NCBI RefSeq assembly: GCF_001426225.1 | Contig: NZ_LMRT01000014.1 | Span: 12,464-76,463, forward strand | From: Allobosea sp. Leaf344 | GTDB lineage: Bacteria; Pseudomonadota; Alphaproteobacteria; Rhizobiales; Beijerinckiaceae | DNA length: 64,000 bases | Direction of reading: 5' to 3' | Notes under the pieces: generated by a model | Seen by the model: the letters and a program-made list of their open reading frames with translations, nothing else | Told to the model about the DNA's origin: nothing | Database searches by the model: none | In this document: positions 61,908 to 64,000 of the stretch, one piece after another | Layout of the letters: each line of letters begins with the position of its first letter | Numbering within the stretch: the stretch's first letter is position 1 | Made by a program: the position numbers and the translations under genes

Positions 61908-63095
61908 GTGCCTAAGCCGTTGAAGGGAGTCAGGGTTCTCGACCTGACAAAGGTTCTGGCCGGGCCCCTCTGCTGCCAGTATCTCGGCGAAATGGGCGCC
62001 GAGGTGATCAAGGTCGAGCCGCTCGGCGGCGACGAGACTCGCGGCTGGCCGCCGTTCCGCGGCCCCGGGCTGGGTGCCGTCTTCCTCAGCGCCAACCGCA
62101 ACAAGCGCAGCATCGCTGTCGACTTAAAGACGCAGGCCGGGCGCGACATCGTCCACCGGCTCGCGGAACGCGCCGACATCGCGATCGAGAGCTTTGGCAC
62201 CGGCGTGGTCGAGCGGCTTGGTATCGACGCGCAGACTCTGCGCCAGCTCAACCCGCGGCTGATCTATTGCAGCATCTCCGGCTTCGGACGAACCGGCCCG
62301 ATGCGCGATGCGCCGGGCTACGACGTCATCCTCCAGGCCTTCTGCGGGGTGATGGCGCTGACCGGCGACGCGGCGGGCGGGCATATCCGCAGCCCGATCT
62401 CGCCGATCGACCAGATGACCGGCACCCATGCGCTGAGCGGCATCCTTGCGCTGCTCTACCAGCGCGCAATGACCGGTAAGGCCGGCACCGTCAATGTCTC
62501 GCTCTATGACACGGCGATGGGGCTGCTCGGATACAATCTGCAGACCTATTGGGAGAAGGGCGTCCAGCCGCCCAAATGCGGCTCGAGCCATGAGGCGCTG
62601 TGCCCCTACCAGGCGTTCGAGGCGCAGGACGGGCCGATCATGATAGGCGTCGCCAATGATCATCTTTGGCGCAAATTCTGCGCGGCGGCGGGGCTGGAGG
62701 CGATCGTCGATCACCCACATTTCCGCAGCAATGCCGACCGGGTCCGGAACCGATCAGCGACGCTCGTCCATGTCCAGACCGCGCTCGCGGCACGAACGGT
62801 GGCGCATTGGCACGAGGCCCTGTCGCGAGCCGGTATCCCATGCTCGCCGATCAACTCGCTGGCGCAATTGCTCGCGCACCCCCACACCGCCGCGAGCGGC
62901 ATCGTTTTGGATTACGAGCACCCAACCGGCGGCCGGCTGAAGGGCATCGGCCAGCCGGTGCGCTTCGACGGGGAGCCGGCGCAGCCGGGCCTGCCGCCAC
63001 CCGATCTCGGTGCGCATACCGACGCCGTGCTCGCCGAAATCGGATTCTCGGCCGCCGACATCGCCTCGCTGCGCGATGAGCGGGCGGTCGCCTGA
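61908..63095 (+). CDS. CaiB/BaiF family CoA-transferase (second of two)
   Basis: 395 residues from GTG 61908 behind GGAGAATAATC. Text: LKGVRVLDLTKVLAGPLCCQ, YLGEMGAEVIKVEPLGGDET, LSANRNKRSIAVDLKTQAGR and YCSISGFGRTGPMRDAPGYD. The aspartate in SPIDQMTGTHALSGI is the likely catalytic residue. It lies between the binding protein and enoyl-CoA hydratase genes and should start CoA-dependent breakdown of the acid. Confidence 0.93.
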   Translation: MPKPLKGVRVLDLTKVLAGPLCCQYLGEMGAEVIKVEPLGGDETRGWPPFRGPGLGAVFLSANRNKRSIAVDLKTQAGRDIVHRLAERADIAIESFGTGVVERLGIDAQTLRQLNPRLIYCSISGFGRTGPMRDAPGYDVILQAFCGVMALTGDAAGGHIRSPISPIDQMTGTHALSGILALLYQRAMTGKAGTVNVSLYDTAMGLLGYNLQTYWEKGVQPPKCGSSHEALCPYQAFEAQDGPIMIGVANDHLWRKFCAAAGLEAIVDHPHFRSNADRVRNRSATLVHVQTALAARTVAHWHEALSRAGIPCSPINSLAQLLAHPHTAASGIVLDYEHPTGGRLKGIGQPVRFDGEPAQPGLPPPDLGAHTDAVLAEIGFSAADIASLRDERAVA

Positions 63096-63121
63096 GCCCC
63101 CACGCTTGACGGAGTGCGCTC

Positions 63122-63895
63122 ATGTCGATCGACCTGACCCGGGACGGATCGGTCGCGATCATCACGATAAACCGGCCGGAGCGGCGTAATGCCATGGATG
63201 CGGCGCATTACCGGGCCTTGTCCGAGGCTTGGATCGAGATCCGTGACGATGCGCGCATCCGTGCCGCCATCGTCACCGGCGCCGGCGACCAAGCCTTCAC
63301 CGCCGGCGCCGACATCAAGAGCTTCACCGCGGCCGCGCCGCCGCTCGCCGAGCTGATGCTGACGCAGCAGGGCCAGCTCTTGAACCGGGGGCTCGAACTG
63401 TGGAAACCAGTGATCGCTGCCGTTAATGGCGATTGCCTCGGCGGCGGCATGACCTTGATGCTGGCGACCGACATCCGGATCGCCGCACCCCATGCCCGCT
63501 TCGGCGTGACGGAGGTCAAGCGCGGGCTGTTCCCAGCGAATGGCGGCACCCAGAGGCTGATCCGGCAATTGCCGCATGCGCTCGCGATGGAGCTGCTGCT
63601 GACCGGCGACAGCGTCGACGCGGCCTTGGCCGAGCGCTGGGGGCTGATCAACCGAATCGTCCCGGCTGACACGGTGATGAGCGTGGCGCGCAATTATGCC
63701 GACCGCATCTGCGCGAATGCGCCGCTCGCCGTGCAGGCGGCCAAGGAGCTGGCCCTGCGCAGCTGGGATGTCGACCTGCCGACCGGCCTGCGGCTCGAAC
63801 AGCTCATGCTGCGCCTGCTCCAGACCAGCGAGGACATCCAGGAGGGGTCGCTGGCCTTTTCCGAGAAGCGGCCGCCGCGCTTCACCGGCTCCTGA
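63122..63895 (+). CDS. Enoyl-CoA hydratase/isomerase (crotonase family)
   Basis: 257 residues. ITINRPERRNAMDAAHYRAL, TGAGDQAFTAGADIKSF and PVIAAVNGDCLGGGMTLMLA give the CoA and oxyanion sites. The two catalytic glutamates of the hydratase branch are kept (TEVKRGLFPANGGTQRL and ALAMELLLTGD). It should hydrate the enoyl-CoA formed by the acyl-CoA dehydrogenase. Confidence 0.92.
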   Translation: MSIDLTRDGSVAIITINRPERRNAMDAAHYRALSEAWIEIRDDARIRAAIVTGAGDQAFTAGADIKSFTAAAPPLAELMLTQQGQLLNRGLELWKPVIAAVNGDCLGGGMTLMLATDIRIAAPHARFGVTEVKRGLFPANGGTQRLIRQLPHALAMELLLTGDSVDAALAERWGLINRIVPADTVMSVARNYADRICANAPLAVQAAKELALRSWDVDLPTGLRLEQLMLRLLQTSEDIQEGSLAFSEKRPPRFTGS

Positions 63896-63935
63896 GCCGC
63901 GATCCGCCACCGTCACATCAGAGAGGACGCCCGCC

Positions 63936-64000
63936 ATGGCTGGCTTGTATTTCGACGACTTGTCCATTGGCCAGGTCTTCCGCCACGAGATCCGGCGGAC
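63936..64000 (+). CDS. MaoC-like dehydratase (partial, cut by window end)
   Basis: Only 21 complete codons are seen: MAGLYFDDLSIGQVFRHEIR and one more Arg. FDDLSIGQVF is the typical start of MaoC hotdog-fold enoyl-CoA hydratases. It continues the operon that starts with the monooxygenase. Confidence 0.7.
   Translation, partial: MAGLYFDDLSIGQVFRHEIRR

Noticed and set aside
1-64000. tRNA, rRNA, CRISPR array or riboswitch
   Set aside because: Reading both strands gave no cloverleaf with a conserved T-loop, no rRNA text, no regularly spaced repeats and no riboswitch core I could recognise.

Overview
The window is high-GC, densely coded bacterial DNA. The organism looks like an alphaproteobacterium, most likely of the order Hyphomicrobiales (Rhizobiales); a Bosea-like lineage would fit but is not proven. 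The clues are a Tad-pilus TadG protein, a CHASE3/HisKA_2 histidine kinase, TPR-fused class III cyclases, several DUF1127 proteins, PF04392 and Bug-type solute-binding proteins, and many TRAP transporters. I saw no rRNA, tRNA, CRISPR array, integrase or intact insertion sequence.

Layout. (1) 1-687: 3' part of a Tad-locus TadG-like gene. (2) 911-5148, minus: a four-gene operon of a DltA-like adenylating enzyme, a carrier protein, a GNAT-like protein and a Wzx/MATE-like flippase, without DltB or DltD; a frameshifted ankyrin gene lies upstream (5248-6084). (3) 6317-13176, plus: hydantoinase/oxoprolinase HyuA-HyuB with a complete DctQ-DctM-DctP TRAP transporter, ending in a clear terminator. (4) 13367-17470: a TAXI-like membrane protein, a DUF1232 protein, and a minus-strand pair of CHASE3 histidine kinase and orphan sugar-binding protein. 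(5) 17821-21614: PaoABC-type periplasmic molybdenum aldehyde oxidoreductase. (6) 21645-26732: a GntR regulator and a divergent shikimate dehydrogenase-like enzyme facing a TRAP operon that ends in a type II dehydroquinase-like gene with altered pocket residues. (7) 26745-33876: a receiver-domain remnant, an MscS channel, a lipoprotein hydrolase, a porin-like protein with a Glu/Asp tract, a LysE exporter and a small conserved protein. (8) 34291-49070: an accessory-looking stretch rich in signalling genes: three DUF1127 paralogs, Crp/Fnr, two class III cyclases, a BTAD regulator homologous to one cyclase, a subtilase-like protein, a PAP2/haloperoxidase, a TTC38-like protein, a methyltransferase and an orphan solute-binding protein. 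(9) 49371-64000: a large catabolic cluster.

The catabolic cluster carries a Baeyer-Villiger-type monooxygenase, a GDXG-family esterase/lactonase, a zinc alcohol dehydrogenase, an NADP-dependent enone-reductase-like enzyme, two CaiB CoA-transferases, an acyl-CoA dehydrogenase, an enoyl-CoA hydratase, a MaoC protein (cut by the window end), a CitE-like lyase, a BKACE enzyme and two orphan solute-binding proteins. A FadR-type GntR regulator sits in the middle. Both divergent promoter regions hold the same 24-base sequence, whose core is a perfect AAATGGT-TTG-ACCATTT palindrome; this is the TGGTNNNACCA type of operator used by FadR-subfamily regulators. The enzyme set fits oxidation of a (possibly cyclic or terpenoid) ketone to an ester or lactone, hydrolysis, CoA activation and beta-oxidation. 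The substrate is an inference.
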